A stretch of 64,000 nucleotides of DNA, taken from NCBI RefSeq assembly GCF_001971785.1, contig NZ_CP019389.1, positions 1,499,001 to 1,563,000 of the forward strand, written 5' to 3'. Origin of the DNA: Seonamhaeicola sp. S2-3 (GTDB lineage: Bacteria; Bacteroidota; Bacteroidia; Flavobacteriales; Flavobacteriaceae). How positions within the stretch are numbered: the first letter of the stretch is position 1; each line of letters opens with the position of its first letter. Shown here in pieces: positions 28,057 through 38,866 of this stretch. The notes beneath the pieces are model-generated. The model searched no databases. It had not been told where the DNA came from and saw nothing but the letters and a program-made list of their open reading frames with translations. A program made the translations under genes and the position numbers.

Positions 28057-29130
28057 ATGCGTAGAAAAATAGCTTTTAAGCCGATTACATTATTACTACT
28101 TTTAATAACCTTTGCGTCTTTTGCTAAAGAAGACAATCAACATGGTGAGCCTGAGGGCGATTTAAGAAGTGAAATCAAAGAATACATCCAGCACCACTTG
28201 CTAGATTCTTATGATTTTAATTTGTTTTCATATGAAAACGGAGAGAAACATTTTGGGTTTCCGTTACCTGTAATTCTTTGGGATGATGGTTTAAAAGTGT
28301 TTATGTCATCTAAGTTCCACCACGGAGAAGCCGTTGCTGAGGTTGGAGGGAATCATTATAAACTTTACCACAATAAAATATATAAAACAGATGCTGAAGG
28401 CACCATTAGTTATGATGCTGAACACCATCCAACAAATGCAAAACCGTTAGATTTTTCAATCACTAAAAACGTTGTTTTAATCGCCATGGTTTTTGCTATT
28501 ATGTTTTTTATGTTTAGTAGAATGGCTAAATCATACCAAAAGAACAATGGTATGCCAAAAGGTATGGGGCGTTTTCTAGAGCCTATTGTGCTTTATGTAA
28601 GAGATGAAATTGCCATTCCTAATATAGGAGAAAAGAAATATAAAAAATACATGAGTTATTTGTTAACCGTATTTTTCTTTGTTTGGATAGTTAACTTATT
28701 TGGGTTAACACCAATAGGAATGAATGTAACAAATAACATAGCAGTAACCCTGTGTTTAGCTTTAATAACATATTTAATTACAACATTTTCTGGTAATAAA
28801 AATTATTGGAAACACATTTTCTGGATGCCTGGTGTACCAGTGCCTATGAAAATTATATTAGCTCCAATAGAGTTATTAGGTACGTTCATTAAACCTTTCG
28901 CGTTAATGATTCGTTTATATGCTAATATTACAGCGGGTCACGTGGTATTAATGAGTATTATTGGTATGATGTTTATTTTTAACAATTGGTTAGGAAGCTC
29001 ATTATCATTTTTATTAGCCTTTGTTTTAGGTATTTTAGAGTTGCTAGTGGCGGCTTTACAAGCATATATTTTTACAGTATTATCGGCACTTTATTTTGGA
29101 ATGGCAGTAGAAGACCATGACCATCACTAA
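28057..29130 (+). CDS. atpB: F0 ATP synthase subunit a
   Basis: 357 residues, longer than the roughly 270 of E. coli because of an N-terminal secretory-like segment and a periplasmic domain with histidines (up to about residue 135), which is normal in Bacteroidota. The proton-channel helix has the essential arginine in IKPFALMIRLYANITAGHVV. It ends in a histidine-rich tail. First gene of the atpB-E-F-H-A-G operon. Confidence 0.95.
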   Translation: MRRKIAFKPITLLLLLITFASFAKEDNQHGEPEGDLRSEIKEYIQHHLLDSYDFNLFSYENGEKHFGFPLPVILWDDGLKVFMSSKFHHGEAVAEVGGNHYKLYHNKIYKTDAEGTISYDAEHHPTNAKPLDFSITKNVVLIAMVFAIMFFMFSRMAKSYQKNNGMPKGMGRFLEPIVLYVRDEIAIPNIGEKKYKKYMSYLLTVFFFVWIVNLFGLTPIGMNVTNNIAVTLCLALITYLITTFSGNKNYWKHIFWMPGVPVPMKIILAPIELLGTFIKPFALMIRLYANITAGHVVLMSIIGMMFIFNNWLGSSLSFLLAFVLGILELLVAALQAYIFTVLSALYFGMAVEDHDHH

Positions 29131-29162
29131 GCGCGTTTTTAATTTGAATGTTTAATTTTTAA

Positions 29163-29366
<204 letters not shown>

Positions 29367-29380
29367 AACAAAAACAAAGA

Positions 29381-29415
29381 AACAGCTATAACGGTTGGTT
29401 ATAGCTGTTCTTTTT
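29381..29415 (+). terminator. Terminator-like hairpin between atpE and atpF
   Basis: A perfect 12-bp stem (AACAGCTATAAC with GTTATAGCTGTT, five-base loop) is followed by CTTTTT. It lies inside the atp operon and could lower transcription of the downstream genes relative to atpB/atpE. Confidence 0.8.
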
Positions 29416-29453
29416 AAATTAAACAAAAAGTTTTTTTAGAAATATAAATTATT

Positions 29454-29954
29454 ATGGAAGAATTATTTGGAGGCTTTTCTTTAGGATTGTTTTTTTGGCA
29501 AGCTGTACTTTTTTTAGCATTAGTGTTTTTGTTAAAAAAGTTTGCATGGAAACCAATTTTAGATTCTGTAAACAATAGAGAAGAAGGTATAAAAAACGCT
29601 CTTGAAGCAGCAGAAAATGCTAAAAAAGAGATGGAAAATCTTCAAGCTGATAACGAAAAGTTATTAAAAGAAGCTAGAGCAGAACGTGAAGCTATGTTGA
29701 AGGAAGCTAGAGACATCAAAAACAAGATGATTGAAGATGCTAAGGATGAAGCTAAAGAAGCAGCCGCAAAATTAATGACTCAAGCTCAAGAGGCTATTCA
29801 AACCGAAAAGAAAGCTGCTATTTCAGAGTTAAAATCTCAAGTAGCAAACTTATCTATTGAGATAGCTGAAAAAGTAGTTCGTGATGAATTATCTAACAAA
29901 GACAAACAAGAAAAATTGGTTGAGTCTATGTTAGGTGAAGCAACTTTAAACTAA
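29454..29954 (+). CDS. atpF: F0 ATP synthase subunit b
   Basis: 166 residues: one N-terminal membrane segment (about 7-27, GLFFWQAVLFLALVFLLKKF) and a long charged helix that forms the peripheral stalk coiled coil. Normal length. Starts 39 bases after the atpE terminator hairpin and runs on to atpH with a 10-base gap. Confidence 0.95.
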   Translation: MEELFGGFSLGLFFWQAVLFLALVFLLKKFAWKPILDSVNNREEGIKNALEAAENAKKEMENLQADNEKLLKEARAEREAMLKEARDIKNKMIEDAKDEAKEAAAKLMTQAQEAIQTEKKAAISELKSQVANLSIEIAEKVVRDELSNKDKQEKLVESMLGEATLN

Positions 29955-29964
29955 TAATTATATA

Positions 29965-30501
29965 ATGGCAGGAACTAGAGCAGCAATACGTTACGCAAAA
30001 GCAGCACTTAGTTTAGCTGGCGATCAAAAAGCAGCTGAAGCTGTTAATAATGATATGATTGCTATTGCAAAAACCATTTCTGATAGCGAAGAATTAGACC
30101 AAGTACTTAAAAGTTCTGTTGTTAAAACAGAAATTAAAAGCGCTGTTTTGTCTAAAATTTTTCCAAAACTAAATAAAATTAGTTCAGATCTATTCAATTT
30201 ATTAATAGATAATAAAAGGATTGGTATTTTAGGTGATGTTGCCCAAAAGTATACGGAGTTATTTGATGTGCTTAACAATAAAGAAATAGCACAAGTTACT
30301 ACCGCTATACCAATGACTAAAGACCTTGAAAAAAAGGTGTTAACAAAAATAAAAGAGTTAACAAGTAAGGCTGTAGAATTAGAAAATATTGTAGACGAAA
30401 GCATCATAGGAGGCTTCATTCTACGCATAGGAGACAAGCAATATAATGCAAGTGTTCAAAACAAACTAAATAGATTAAAAAGAGAATTTTCAATAAACTA
30501 A
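29965..30501 (+). CDS. atpH: F1 ATP synthase subunit delta
   Basis: 178 residues, the normal size of the OSCP/delta subunit that joins the b stalk to F1. RYAKAALSLA at the start and the C-terminal DESIIGGFILRIGDKQYNAS are the family signatures. Confidence 0.95.
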   Translation: MAGTRAAIRYAKAALSLAGDQKAAEAVNNDMIAIAKTISDSEELDQVLKSSVVKTEIKSAVLSKIFPKLNKISSDLFNLLIDNKRIGILGDVAQKYTELFDVLNNKEIAQVTTAIPMTKDLEKKVLTKIKELTSKAVELENIVDESIIGGFILRIGDKQYNASVQNKLNRLKREFSIN

Positions 30502-30528
30502 AAGATAGTTTTATAAATAAATTAAAAG

Positions 30529-32106
30529 ATGGCAGAAGTAAAACCAGCTGAAGTATCAGCAATCTTAAAGCAACAACTAGCAGGATTTGAGGCATCTGCT
30601 TCATTAGAAGAAGTAGGAACTGTTTTAACTGTTGGTGATGGTATTGTTCGTGCGTATGGACTTTCTAATGCTCAATATGGTGAGTTAGTAGAATTTGAAG
30701 GAGGTTTAGAAGGAATTGTACTTAACCTTGAAGAAGATAACGTAGGTATTGTATTATTAGGACATTCAAAAGCAGTTGCTGAAGGTTCTACAGTTAAACG
30801 TACTGGTCGTATTGCATCTATTAACGTAGGTGAAGGTATTGTTGGTCGTGTTGTTGATACACTTGGAAATCCAATTGATGGTAAAGGCCCAATTGCAGGA
30901 GAAACTTACCAAATGCCATTAGAGCGTAAAGCACCAGGGGTTATTTTCCGTGAGCCAGTTACAGAACCATTACAAACAGGTATTAAGTCTATTGACGCCA
31001 TGATTCCTGTTGGTAGAGGGCAACGTGAGTTGGTGATTGGAGACCGTCAAACTGGTAAAACAACGGTTTGTATTGACACCATCTTAAATCAAAAAGAATT
31101 TTACGATGCAGGTGAACCTGTATACTGTATATATGTTGCTGTAGGGCAAAAAGCATCTACTGTAGCAAACATTTCTAAAGTATTAGAAGAAAAAGGAGCA
31201 CTTGCATATACTACTATTGTAGCTGCAAATGCATCAGACCCTGCACCAATGCAAGTATATGCACCTATGGCAGGAGCTGCAATTGGAGAGTATTTTAGAG
31301 ATACTGGTCGTCCAGCTTTAATTATCTATGACGATTTATCTAAACAAGCGGTTGCATATCGTGAGGTGTCGTTATTATTACGTCGTCCACCAGGACGTGA
31401 GGCCTACCCTGGAGACGTTTTCTACTTACACTCTCGTTTATTAGAGCGTTCTGCAAAAGTGATTAATGATGATAATATTGCTAAAGAAATGAACGATTTA
31501 CCAGAAAGCCTTAAGCCATTGGTAAAAGGTGGTGGATCTTTAACAGCTTTACCAATTATTGAAACACAAGCTGGTGACGTATCAGCATATATTCCAACAA
31601 ACGTAATTTCTATTACAGACGGACAGATTTTCTTAGAGTCAGATTTATTTAACTCTGGTGTGCGTCCTGCAATTAACGTAGGTATTTCAGTATCTCGTGT
31701 GGGTGGTAATGCACAGATTAAATCTATGAAAAAAGTAGCAGGTACATTAAAATTAGACCAGGCTCAGTTCCGTGAATTAGAAGCATTTGCTAAATTCGGA
31801 TCAGATCTTGATGCTGCTACCATGAATGTAATTGAAAAAGGAAAACGTAACGTAGAAATTTTAAAGCAAGCACAAAACGATCCATTTACTGTAGAGGATC
31901 AAATTGCAATTATCTACGCTGGGTCTAAAAACTTATTAAGAGACGTTCCTGTTGAGAAAGTAAAAGAATTTGAAAGAGATTTTATTGAGTTTTTAAATGC
32001 TAAACACAGAGATGTTTTAGATACTTTAAAAGCAGGTAAACTAACAGATGAAGTAACAGACACATTAACTAGTGTTTGTAAAGATTTAGCAGGTAAATAT
32101 GCGTAA
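30529..32106 (+). CDS. atpA: F1 ATP synthase subunit alpha
   Basis: 525 residues. Walker [11 protein letters not shown] at about 170-179, [12 protein letters not shown], and the family signature [14 protein letters not shown] are intact. Non-catalytic nucleotide-binding subunit of the F1 hexamer. Confidence 0.97.
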   Translation: MAEVKPAEVSAILKQQLAGFEASASLEEVGTVLTVGDGIVRAYGLSNAQYGELVEFEGGLEGIVLNLEEDNVGIVLLGHSKAVAEGSTVKRTGRIASINVGEGIVGRVVDTLGNPIDGKGPIAGETYQMPLERKAPGVIFREPVTEPLQTGIKSIDAMIPVGRGQRELVIGDRQTGKTTVCIDTILNQKEFYDAGEPVYCIYVAVGQKASTVANISKVLEEKGALAYTTIVAANASDPAPMQVYAPMAGAAIGEYFRDTGRPALIIYDDLSKQAVAYREVSLLLRRPPGREAYPGDVFYLHSRLLERSAKVINDDNIAKEMNDLPESLKPLVKGGGSLTALPIIETQAGDVSAYIPTNVISITDGQIFLESDLFNSGVRPAINVGISVSRVGGNAQIKSMKKVAGTLKLDQAQFRELEAFAKFGSDLDAATMNVIEKGKRNVEILKQAQNDPFTVEDQIAIIYAGSKNLLRDVPVEKVKEFERDFIEFLNAKHRDVLDTLKAGKLTDEVTDTLTSVCKDLAGKYA

Positions 32107-32177
32107 ATAGATTTTAGTTTTGAGTAGTAAGATATAATACATCTAACTACTGAATACTCAATACTAATAACTAAAAT

Positions 32178-33038
32178 ATGGCAAACTTAAAAGAAATACG
32201 TAACAGAATAACATCGGTATCTTCTACTATGCAGATTACCAGTGCCATGAAAATGGTATCGGCTGCAAAGTTAAAGAAGGCACAAGATGCTATTACTGCA
32301 ATGCGTCCTTATGCAGATAAATTAACTGAGTTATTACAAAGTTTAAGTGCCACTTTAGATGCAGATTCTGGAAGCAAATTTGCAACACAACGCGAAGTAA
32401 ACAAGGTGCTTATTGTAGCAATAACTTCAAACAGAGGGTTGTGTGGTGCATTTAACTCTAACATCATTAAAGAAGTTACAAGATTAGCTAATGAAAAGTA
32501 CACAGGTAAAGATGTGTCTTATTTAGCTATTGGTAAAAAAGCAAATGATGCGTTTGGAAAATCTGGAAAGGTAATTGCAAACCATAGTGATGTTTTTGAT
32601 GATTTAACCTTTGATAATGTTGCTCAAATAGCTCAAAGTTTAATGGATAAATTTGTTGAAGGCGAGTTTGATAAAATCGAATTAGTGTACAATAAATTTA
32701 AAAATGCAGCAACTCAAATTGTTGTTACAGAGCAATTTTTACCAATTGTACCTGTTGAAGATGGTGGAAATACTTCTGGCGATTATATTTTTGAGCCTTC
32801 AAAAGCAGAAATTGTTGAGCAATTAATTCCTAAATCTTTAAAAACACAATTATTTAAAGGGCTTAGAGATTCTTTTGCTAGTGAACACGGTGCGCGTATG
32901 ACTGCAATGCACAAAGCAACCGATAACGCTACAGAATTAAGAGATCAACTTAAATTAACTTATAATAAAGCACGTCAAGCCGCTATTACCAACGAAATTT
33001 TAGAAATTGTTGGTGGTGCAGAAGCGCTTAACAACTAA
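32178..33038 (+). CDS. atpG: F1 ATP synthase subunit gamma
   Basis: 286 residues of the rotor shaft: N-terminal KEIRNRITSVSSTMQITSAM and C-terminal RMTAMHKATDNATELRDQL are the two helices of the coiled coil. Last gene of the operon; atpD and atpC are not in the window, consistent with the split arrangement usual in Bacteroidota. A terminator follows. Confidence 0.95.
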   Translation: MANLKEIRNRITSVSSTMQITSAMKMVSAAKLKKAQDAITAMRPYADKLTELLQSLSATLDADSGSKFATQREVNKVLIVAITSNRGLCGAFNSNIIKEVTRLANEKYTGKDVSYLAIGKKANDAFGKSGKVIANHSDVFDDLTFDNVAQIAQSLMDKFVEGEFDKIELVYNKFKNAATQIVVTEQFLPIVPVEDGGNTSGDYIFEPSKAEIVEQLIPKSLKTQLFKGLRDSFASEHGARMTAMHKATDNATELRDQLKLTYNKARQAAITNEILEIVGGAEALNN

Positions 33039-33070
33039 TTTGGTTTAACCAAATTTAGTAGAAAGTATAG

Positions 33071-33099
33071 GCCTTACCTTTTTTGGTAAGGCTTTTTTT
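33071..33099 (+). terminator. Terminator of the atp operon
   Basis: Stem GCCTTACC/GGTAAGGC with a T6 loop, followed by seven T, 32 bases after the atpG stop. Confidence 0.88.
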
Positions 33100-33145
33100 A
33101 TGGCATCAAATTTGAATTTATATCTTTATAAAATAAGTTTGATAA

Positions 33146-33679
33146 ATGATTTTAATAAAAAAAATAGCAATTTCACTGGTTTGGTTACTTTTTATAACTT
33201 GTTTTTTACAATGTAAAAGTGCTAAAATGTTTGAAACAAAGCCCCCTATGCAATTAGGAAATGTATATTACCAGCATTGGGTTTCTGGAGTAAAAGGTGC
33301 TGGTTCGGGATATAATATTTTTATTCCTATAAAGTCAAACTCTAATAAAACTGTGTTAGATAGTGTTTATTTTAAAGGAAAAAAGGCCAAATTAGAACAA
33401 CGCGATAATTTATTTATTGGTAGATTTAAATTAGAGCTTAACCCTAAAGAAGATGTTATTTTAAGCAATAAACCATTTGCTGAATATGGAAATAAGGCAC
33501 CTAAATTACCAGAAAAAATACCATTTGAATTGAATGAAACCGAGTGTGTAGTCAGTTTTATGGAAAACGGTGAGGTTAAGTATTTTAAAATTAATGAGGT
33601 TTATAAAAAAGAATCAGAAATTTATCAAAGTATGCCGCCTAAAAATAAAACCCCTTTAGATGATAAATTTTCTAAATAG
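33146..33679 (+). CDS. Hypothetical lipoprotein
   Basis: 177 residues with a hydrophobic signal and a lipobox ending at Cys23 (ITCFLQC). I do not recognise the family. The mature part has beta-rich text such as GNVYYQHWVSGVKGAGSGYN and a highly charged tail. Stands alone between the atp terminator and the flippase gene. Predicted to be anchored to the membrane by lipid. Confidence 0.7.
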   Translation: MILIKKIAISLVWLLFITCFLQCKSAKMFETKPPMQLGNVYYQHWVSGVKGAGSGYNIFIPIKSNSNKTVLDSVYFKGKKAKLEQRDNLFIGRFKLELNPKEDVILSNKPFAEYGNKAPKLPEKIPFELNETECVVSFMENGEVKYFKINEVYKKESEIYQSMPPKNKTPLDDKFSK

Positions 33680-33759
33680 ATACAGTGCATTTACAATTAA
33701 TGTATAGTTTGGCTAACGTTTACTAAAAACGTATTTTTAACCTTGTTAATTGTTAAAAA

Positions 33760-35220
33760 TTGAGTGCACTCAAAAAATTATTTAAGCAAACATTTATTTA
33801 TGGTTTAGCCACAGTGCTACCAAGAATGTTAAGTTTTTTATTAGTTCCTTTATATACCACAAAAGGTGTGCTTTCTTCGGTGGCAGAGTATGGCGAAGTT
33901 TCTGTAATTTTTTCTTATTTCGTTTTGTTTAATGTGGTTTTGGCCTATGGTATGGAAACCGCTTTTTTTAGGTATTTCAATAAAGAAGATGATAAAAATA
34001 GTGTTATAGGCACATCGGCAATTTCATTAATAATCTCCTCTTTTGGCTTTTTTATTATAGCCTTTGTTTTTCAAGAGCAAATAGCATCTCTCATTAATAT
34101 AAATGCAAAATACATCAACCTTGTTATTTGGATTTTATTGTTAGATGCCTTGGTAATTATACCATTTGCATGGTTAAGAGCAACACAAAAACCTGTAAGG
34201 TATGCCATTATAAAAATTTTGAATGTTGCCATTAATTTAGGGCTTAATTTATTCTTCCTATTGGCTTTAAAAGAACTAGTAGATAATGGTTCTTTATTTA
34301 AAATTATTTACAAACCAAACTTTGAAATCAACTATATTTTTATTTCCAACTTAGTAGCTAGTGCGGTTACGTTATTGTTTATGTTTCCGTTTTATTTTAA
34401 AGTTAAATATGTATTTAATATAGCATTATGGAAACGCATGATGCGTTACGCTTTTCCTGTATTAATTGCAGGTGTAGCCTTTTCAATTAATGAAACTTTT
34501 GATAGAATTCTATTAGATTATATTTTACCCGAAAATGTTGCAAAAACTCAAATAGGCATGTATTCTGCTTGTTATAAACTGGCGCTGTTTATGACCTTAT
34601 TTGCAACGGCATATCGTTTAGGTATAGAGCCATTCTTTTTCAGTCATGCTAAAACAGAGAATCCGCAAAAAAATTACGCCAGAATACTTGAGTTTTTTGT
34701 AGCCTTAGGAGCGGTTATTTTATTAGTGGTAGTAGTATTTGCAGATATTTTAAAACCCATTATTGTTAGAAGCGAAGCCTATTGGGAAGCCATGTGGGTG
34801 GTTCCAATTATATTATTAGCTAATTTCTGTTTAGGTATTTACCACAATTTATCTGTTTGGTATAAAATAACAGATAGAACCAAGTTTGGGGCCTATATAT
34901 CTATAGTTGGAGCCGTAATAACATTAGTTATCAATTTTGTATTTATTAAGCAGTATGGTTATAAAGCATCTGCCATTGCCACATTAGTAGCGTATAGTAT
35001 TATGATGCTGTTATCGTATTACTTCGGAAGAAAATATTATCCAATTCCATACAACTTAAAAAAGATAGGGCTTTATTTAATTTTATCCATTGTATTATCA
35101 GGGCTATCTTTCTATCAATTTAGAGCCAATTATATTATAGGAATCTCAATGTTAATTGTATTTTTGGGCGTTATTTATTTTTCAGAAAGACAACAGATTA
35201 ATCAATTATTAAAAAAATAA
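33760..35220 (+). CDS. Lipopolysaccharide/polysaccharide flippase (MOP family)
   Basis: 486 residues, 12-14 membrane segments, start TTG at 33760 ([20 protein letters not shown]). [20 protein letters not shown] is the usual opening of polysaccharide-synthase family flippases. It sits directly upstream of dut and a sugar nucleotidyltransferase, an arrangement common in Flavobacteriia. It would export a lipid-linked glycan; distinct from the partial flippase at the left edge. Confidence 0.88.
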   Translation: MSALKKLFKQTFIYGLATVLPRMLSFLLVPLYTTKGVLSSVAEYGEVSVIFSYFVLFNVVLAYGMETAFFRYFNKEDDKNSVIGTSAISLIISSFGFFIIAFVFQEQIASLININAKYINLVIWILLLDALVIIPFAWLRATQKPVRYAIIKILNVAINLGLNLFFLLALKELVDNGSLFKIIYKPNFEINYIFISNLVASAVTLLFMFPFYFKVKYVFNIALWKRMMRYAFPVLIAGVAFSINETFDRILLDYILPENVAKTQIGMYSACYKLALFMTLFATAYRLGIEPFFFSHAKTENPQKNYARILEFFVALGAVILLVVVVFADILKPIIVRSEAYWEAMWVVPIILLANFCLGIYHNLSVWYKITDRTKFGAYISIVGAVITLVINFVFIKQYGYKASAIATLVAYSIMMLLSYYFGRKYYPIPYNLKKIGLYLILSIVLSGLSFYQFRANYIIGISMLIVFLGVIYFSERQQINQLLKK

Positions 35221-35221
35221 C

Positions 35222-35656
35222 ATGCAAATAAAAATTATAAACAAATCAAATCATAAATTACCACATTACGAAACCATTGCCTCTGCAGGCATGGATTTAC
35301 GCGCTAGTTTAACCGAAGCTAGAATTCTAAAACCATTAGAGCGTACTATTGTAGGCACAGGATTGTTTATAGAGCTTCCTGTGGGTGTTGAAGCACAAGT
35401 ACGCCCTAGAAGTGGTTTAGCAGCTAAAAAAGGCATTACAGTGCTAAATGCACCAGGAACAATTGATGCAGATTATAGAGGTGAAATAGGAGTTATTTTA
35501 GTAAATCTATCAAATGAAGAATTTACTATTAATAATGGCGAGCGCATTGCACAATTGGTTATTGCTAAACACGAACGCGCCCAATGGCAAGAGGTAGAAG
35601 CACTTTCTGAAACCGATAGAGGCGCTGGCGGTTTTGGAAGTACTGGAACTAAATAA
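35222..35656 (+). CDS. dut: dUTP diphosphatase
   Basis: 144 residues of the trimeric dUTPase family, which hydrolyses dUTP to dUMP. All five motifs are seen: [38 protein letters not shown] and the C-terminal [10 protein letters not shown] that closes over the active site. Confidence 0.96.
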   Translation: MQIKIINKSNHKLPHYETIASAGMDLRASLTEARILKPLERTIVGTGLFIELPVGVEAQVRPRSGLAAKKGITVLNAPGTIDADYRGEIGVILVNLSNEEFTINNGERIAQLVIAKHERAQWQEVEALSETDRGAGGFGSTGTK

Positions 35657-35690
35657 TTAAATAAACACATAACCGAATCAACTTTATATC

Positions 35691-36710
35691 ATGAAAATAA
35701 TAGTCCCAATGGCTGGTCGAGGTTCTCGATTACGCCCACACAGTTTAACCGTACCAAAACCATTAATTCCTGTTGCAGGACAACCCATTGTACACCGTTT
35801 AGTAAAAGATATTGCTAAAGTACTAAAACAACCTATTGAAGAAGTAGCCTTTGTTTTAGGAGACCCCGCATGGTTTGGAGATGATGTTGTTGAAAGTTTA
35901 ACACAATTAGCCCAAGATTTAGGAGCCAAAGCTTCAATTTATCGTCAAGATAAACCCTTAGGAACTGGACATGCTATTATGAGCGCTAAACCCTCACTTT
36001 CTGGTCCTGCCGTAATTGCTTATGCAGATACGTTAATTCGTGCAGAATTTGATTTAGATCCAACTGCAGATAGCGTTATTTGGACTAAGCAAGTTGAAAA
36101 CCCAGAAGCTTATGGTGTTGTAAAACTTAATGATAAGGAGGAAATTGTTGAGTTGGTTGAAAAACCAGAAACCTTTGTAAGTGACCAAGCAGTAATTGGT
36201 ATCTACTATTTTAAAGATGTAGCCGTTTTAAAAAACAAATTACAAGAAGTGCTTGATGAAAACGTTATGAATGGTGGTGAATACCAAATAAACGATGGTA
36301 TTAAGCGTATGATGGCTGATGGAAAAATATTTAAAACAGGTACTGTAGATGAGTGGATGGATTGTGGTAATAAAGCCATAACAGTTGAAACTAATGGTAA
36401 AATGTTAGACTTTTTAAAAGCCGATGGTGAAGAACAACTGGTAGCTAACTCAGTAACTTTAGAAAATGCCAAAATTATAGAACCCTGTTTTGTAGGTGAA
36501 AATGTTGTGCTTAAAAACACAACAGTAGGTCCTCACGTTTCTATAGGAAATGGCACTATTATTGAAGACTCAACTGTTAAAAACAGCTTAATTCAAACCA
36601 ATACATCAATTAAAAATGCTAATTTAGATAATGCTATGATTGGTAATAACGTTAAATTTAATGGAAAATTTACAAGCATCAGTATAGGCGATTACTCCGT
36701 TTTAGAGTAG
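35691..36710 (+). CDS. Sugar-1-phosphate nucleotidyltransferase
   Basis: 339 residues: N-terminal nucleotidyltransferase domain with MKIIVPMAGRGSRLRPHSLT (the GxGxRLxP motif), DKPLGTGHAI and an ADT-containing metal site (AYADTLI), followed by a short left-handed beta-helix (about 275-339) with ENVVLKNTTVGPHVSIGNG. Such enzymes activate sugar phosphates as NDP-sugars for glycan synthesis. Nucleotide and sugar cannot be fixed from sequence; RmlA-like or GlmU-like relatives are both possible. Confidence 0.85.
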   Translation: MKIIVPMAGRGSRLRPHSLTVPKPLIPVAGQPIVHRLVKDIAKVLKQPIEEVAFVLGDPAWFGDDVVESLTQLAQDLGAKASIYRQDKPLGTGHAIMSAKPSLSGPAVIAYADTLIRAEFDLDPTADSVIWTKQVENPEAYGVVKLNDKEEIVELVEKPETFVSDQAVIGIYYFKDVAVLKNKLQEVLDENVMNGGEYQINDGIKRMMADGKIFKTGTVDEWMDCGNKAITVETNGKMLDFLKADGEEQLVANSVTLENAKIIEPCFVGENVVLKNTTVGPHVSIGNGTIIEDSTVKNSLIQTNTSIKNANLDNAMIGNNVKFNGKFTSISIGDYSVLE

Positions 36711-36737
36711 CATTTATTGGGTTAAGTATCTTTAATA

Positions 36738-38099
36738 ATGAGCAAAAACAAAAATATAAGAACATTTTTATTCGGAATAATCTTTATTCCTATACTCACT
36801 TTTGCCCAAGTAAATTTTAATAAGACACCAGATGACGATTTAGGTGATGTAGAAGACCAATTTCAAGAAGCATTTTATGAAGCCTTAAAACAAAAAGGCA
36901 TAGAAAACTATGATAAAGCCGTAGAGTCACTTTTAAAATGTATTGAACTAGATGGTTCTATTCCTGTTTTGTATTTTGAATTAGGTAAATGCTATAATAA
37001 AATTAAAAATTTTGGTTCTGCTGAAGATGCCTTTAAAAAAGCGGTAAATAAAGACCCAGACAATGAGTGGTTTTTAGATGAACTGTACGGTTTTTACATA
37101 TCTCAAAATGAATACGATAAAGCTGTTAAAACGGTTAAACAGTTAGTAGAGTATCATCCTGATTATAAAGAAGATTTAGCATCTTTATACCTTAGAATGA
37201 AAAAGTATGATGAAGCATTAAAAATTCTAGATGAATTAGATGAAGAACATGGTATTTCTATCACTAGAGATATGATGCGCAATAGAATTTATGAGCTAAC
37301 GGGTAAGAAAAAAGATCAAATTAAAAATCTAGAAAAGCGAGTTGATGATCATCCCGAAAAAGAATCAAATTACCTTGCGCTTATTTATAGATACAGTGAA
37401 AACAATCAAAAAGAAAAAGCCTTTGAAACGGCTAAAGAGCTTTTAAATATTAAACCAAATTCAAAATTAGTACACTTAGCACTATATAAGTTTTATTTAG
37501 ATGATAATGATGCTGAAAAAGCCATTGAGTCTATGAAAATAGTAGTAAAAAGTAGTGAAATTAAACCCGAAGCTAAACTAAAAGTACTCACAGATTTTGT
37601 AGCATTTGTTAGTAAAAATCCGCAATATGAAACAGATCTTGTTGAAGCCACAGCTTTGGTAGAAGGCACTAACAATAGCAAAACCTTAACAGAACTAGGA
37701 CAATATTATTTAGCTAAAAACAACAAAGAAAAAGCCTTAGAAAATTTTGAAGCAGCCTTAAAATTAGAACCTAATAATTTTGGAGTTTTAAAAAACGTTA
37801 TGCTTTTATATTTAGATTTAAAAAAGTTTAATTTAGCTAATAATGCTAGTAGTAAAGCACTAGATAACTATCCATCACAGCCTTTGTTATATTTAATAAA
37901 TGGGGTGTCATTTAATGAGTTAAACCAGCCCCAAAAAGCAATTGATGTGCTAGAGATAGGTTTAGATTATATTATTGATGATGTAAAAATGGAATCAGAT
38001 TTTTACAACCAATTAAGTAAAGCTTATACTCTTTTAAACAATACCGCTAAAGCAAAAACGTTTAGTGATAAGGCAAAACAATTACAAAACACAAATTAA
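36738..38099 (+). CDS. Tetratricopeptide repeat protein
   Basis: 453 residues with an N-terminal signal peptide (ends near FAQ at 24) and about ten TPR units, for example IPVLYFELGKCYNKIKNFGS followed by AEDAFKKAV. Predicted periplasmic or outer-membrane associated scaffold. Its stop overlaps the next start by one base, so it is co-translated with the DUF4292 and EnvC-like genes, a conserved trio in Flavobacteriia. Confidence 0.88.
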   Translation: MSKNKNIRTFLFGIIFIPILTFAQVNFNKTPDDDLGDVEDQFQEAFYEALKQKGIENYDKAVESLLKCIELDGSIPVLYFELGKCYNKIKNFGSAEDAFKKAVNKDPDNEWFLDELYGFYISQNEYDKAVKTVKQLVEYHPDYKEDLASLYLRMKKYDEALKILDELDEEHGISITRDMMRNRIYELTGKKKDQIKNLEKRVDDHPEKESNYLALIYRYSENNQKEKAFETAKELLNIKPNSKLVHLALYKFYLDDNDAEKAIESMKIVVKSSEIKPEAKLKVLTDFVAFVSKNPQYETDLVEATALVEGTNNSKTLTELGQYYLAKNNKEKALENFEAALKLEPNNFGVLKNVMLLYLDLKKFNLANNASSKALDNYPSQPLLYLINGVSFNELNQPQKAIDVLEIGLDYIIDDVKMESDFYNQLSKAYTLLNNTAKAKTFSDKAKQLQNTN

Positions 38100-38866
38100 T
38101 GCAAGTACGCTCTCAAGTCATAATAGTTTTATTTGCTTTGGTAATGTTTAGTTGTAAATCAGCAAAAACAGTAACCAGAGGAGAGGCTAATTATAATTTA
38201 TCTTCAAAACAATTAATAAAGGAGAATTTAAAAAAGAGTCCAGATTATAAAACCTTAAAATCTACCCTAAAAATAACCTATGATGATGGTAAAACCTCTC
38301 AAAGTCATTCCGTTAGTTTTAGAGCAAAGAAAGATGAAGCTATATGGATGAGTGCTACATTTTCTGTAGTAAAAGCTCTAATAACTCCAGAGAAGGTGAG
38401 TTTTTATAATAAATTAGACAACACTTATTTTGATGGTGATTATAATTATTTAAGTGATTTGTTAGGTACAGAATTAGACTTTCAAAAGGTGCAGAATTTA
38501 TTACTTGGCGATGCTATTTTCAATTTAAAAGATGGTAATTACAAAGTATCTGTTGATGACGGCACATATATCCTTCAACCCAAAAAACAACGAGAACTTT
38601 TTGAAATTTTCTTTTTGTTAGACCCTGCACTTTTTAAAGTAAAGTCTCAACAAATATCGCAGCCTGAAGAGTTTAGGCATTTACAAATTGATTATTTATC
38701 ACATCAGGAAGTAGATAAACAAATACTACCCGAAAAAGTTAAAGTAATAGCCGTAGAAGAAAACCAAGAACTCATTATTGGGTTAGAGTTTAAAAACGTA
38801 ACTTTAAATGAAGATTTAAGATTTCCGTTTAAAATTCCGTCAGGTTATAAAGAGATAAAACTTTAA
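38099..38866 (+). CDS. DUF4292 lipoprotein
   Basis: 255 residues with signal and lipobox (LVMFSC, Cys19). The mature part has the LolA/LolB-like curved-sheet composition recorded for DUF4292 (for example SFRAKKDEAIWMSATFSVVK). A role in lipid or lipoprotein handling is inferred only. Coupled by one-base overlaps to the genes on both sides. Confidence 0.82.
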   Translation: MQVRSQVIIVLFALVMFSCKSAKTVTRGEANYNLSSKQLIKENLKKSPDYKTLKSTLKITYDDGKTSQSHSVSFRAKKDEAIWMSATFSVVKALITPEKVSFYNKLDNTYFDGDYNYLSDLLGTELDFQKVQNLLLGDAIFNLKDGNYKVSVDDGTYILQPKKQRELFEIFFLLDPALFKVKSQQISQPEEFRHLQIDYLSHQEVDKQILPEKVKVIAVEENQELIIGLEFKNVTLNEDLRFPFKIPSGYKEIKL

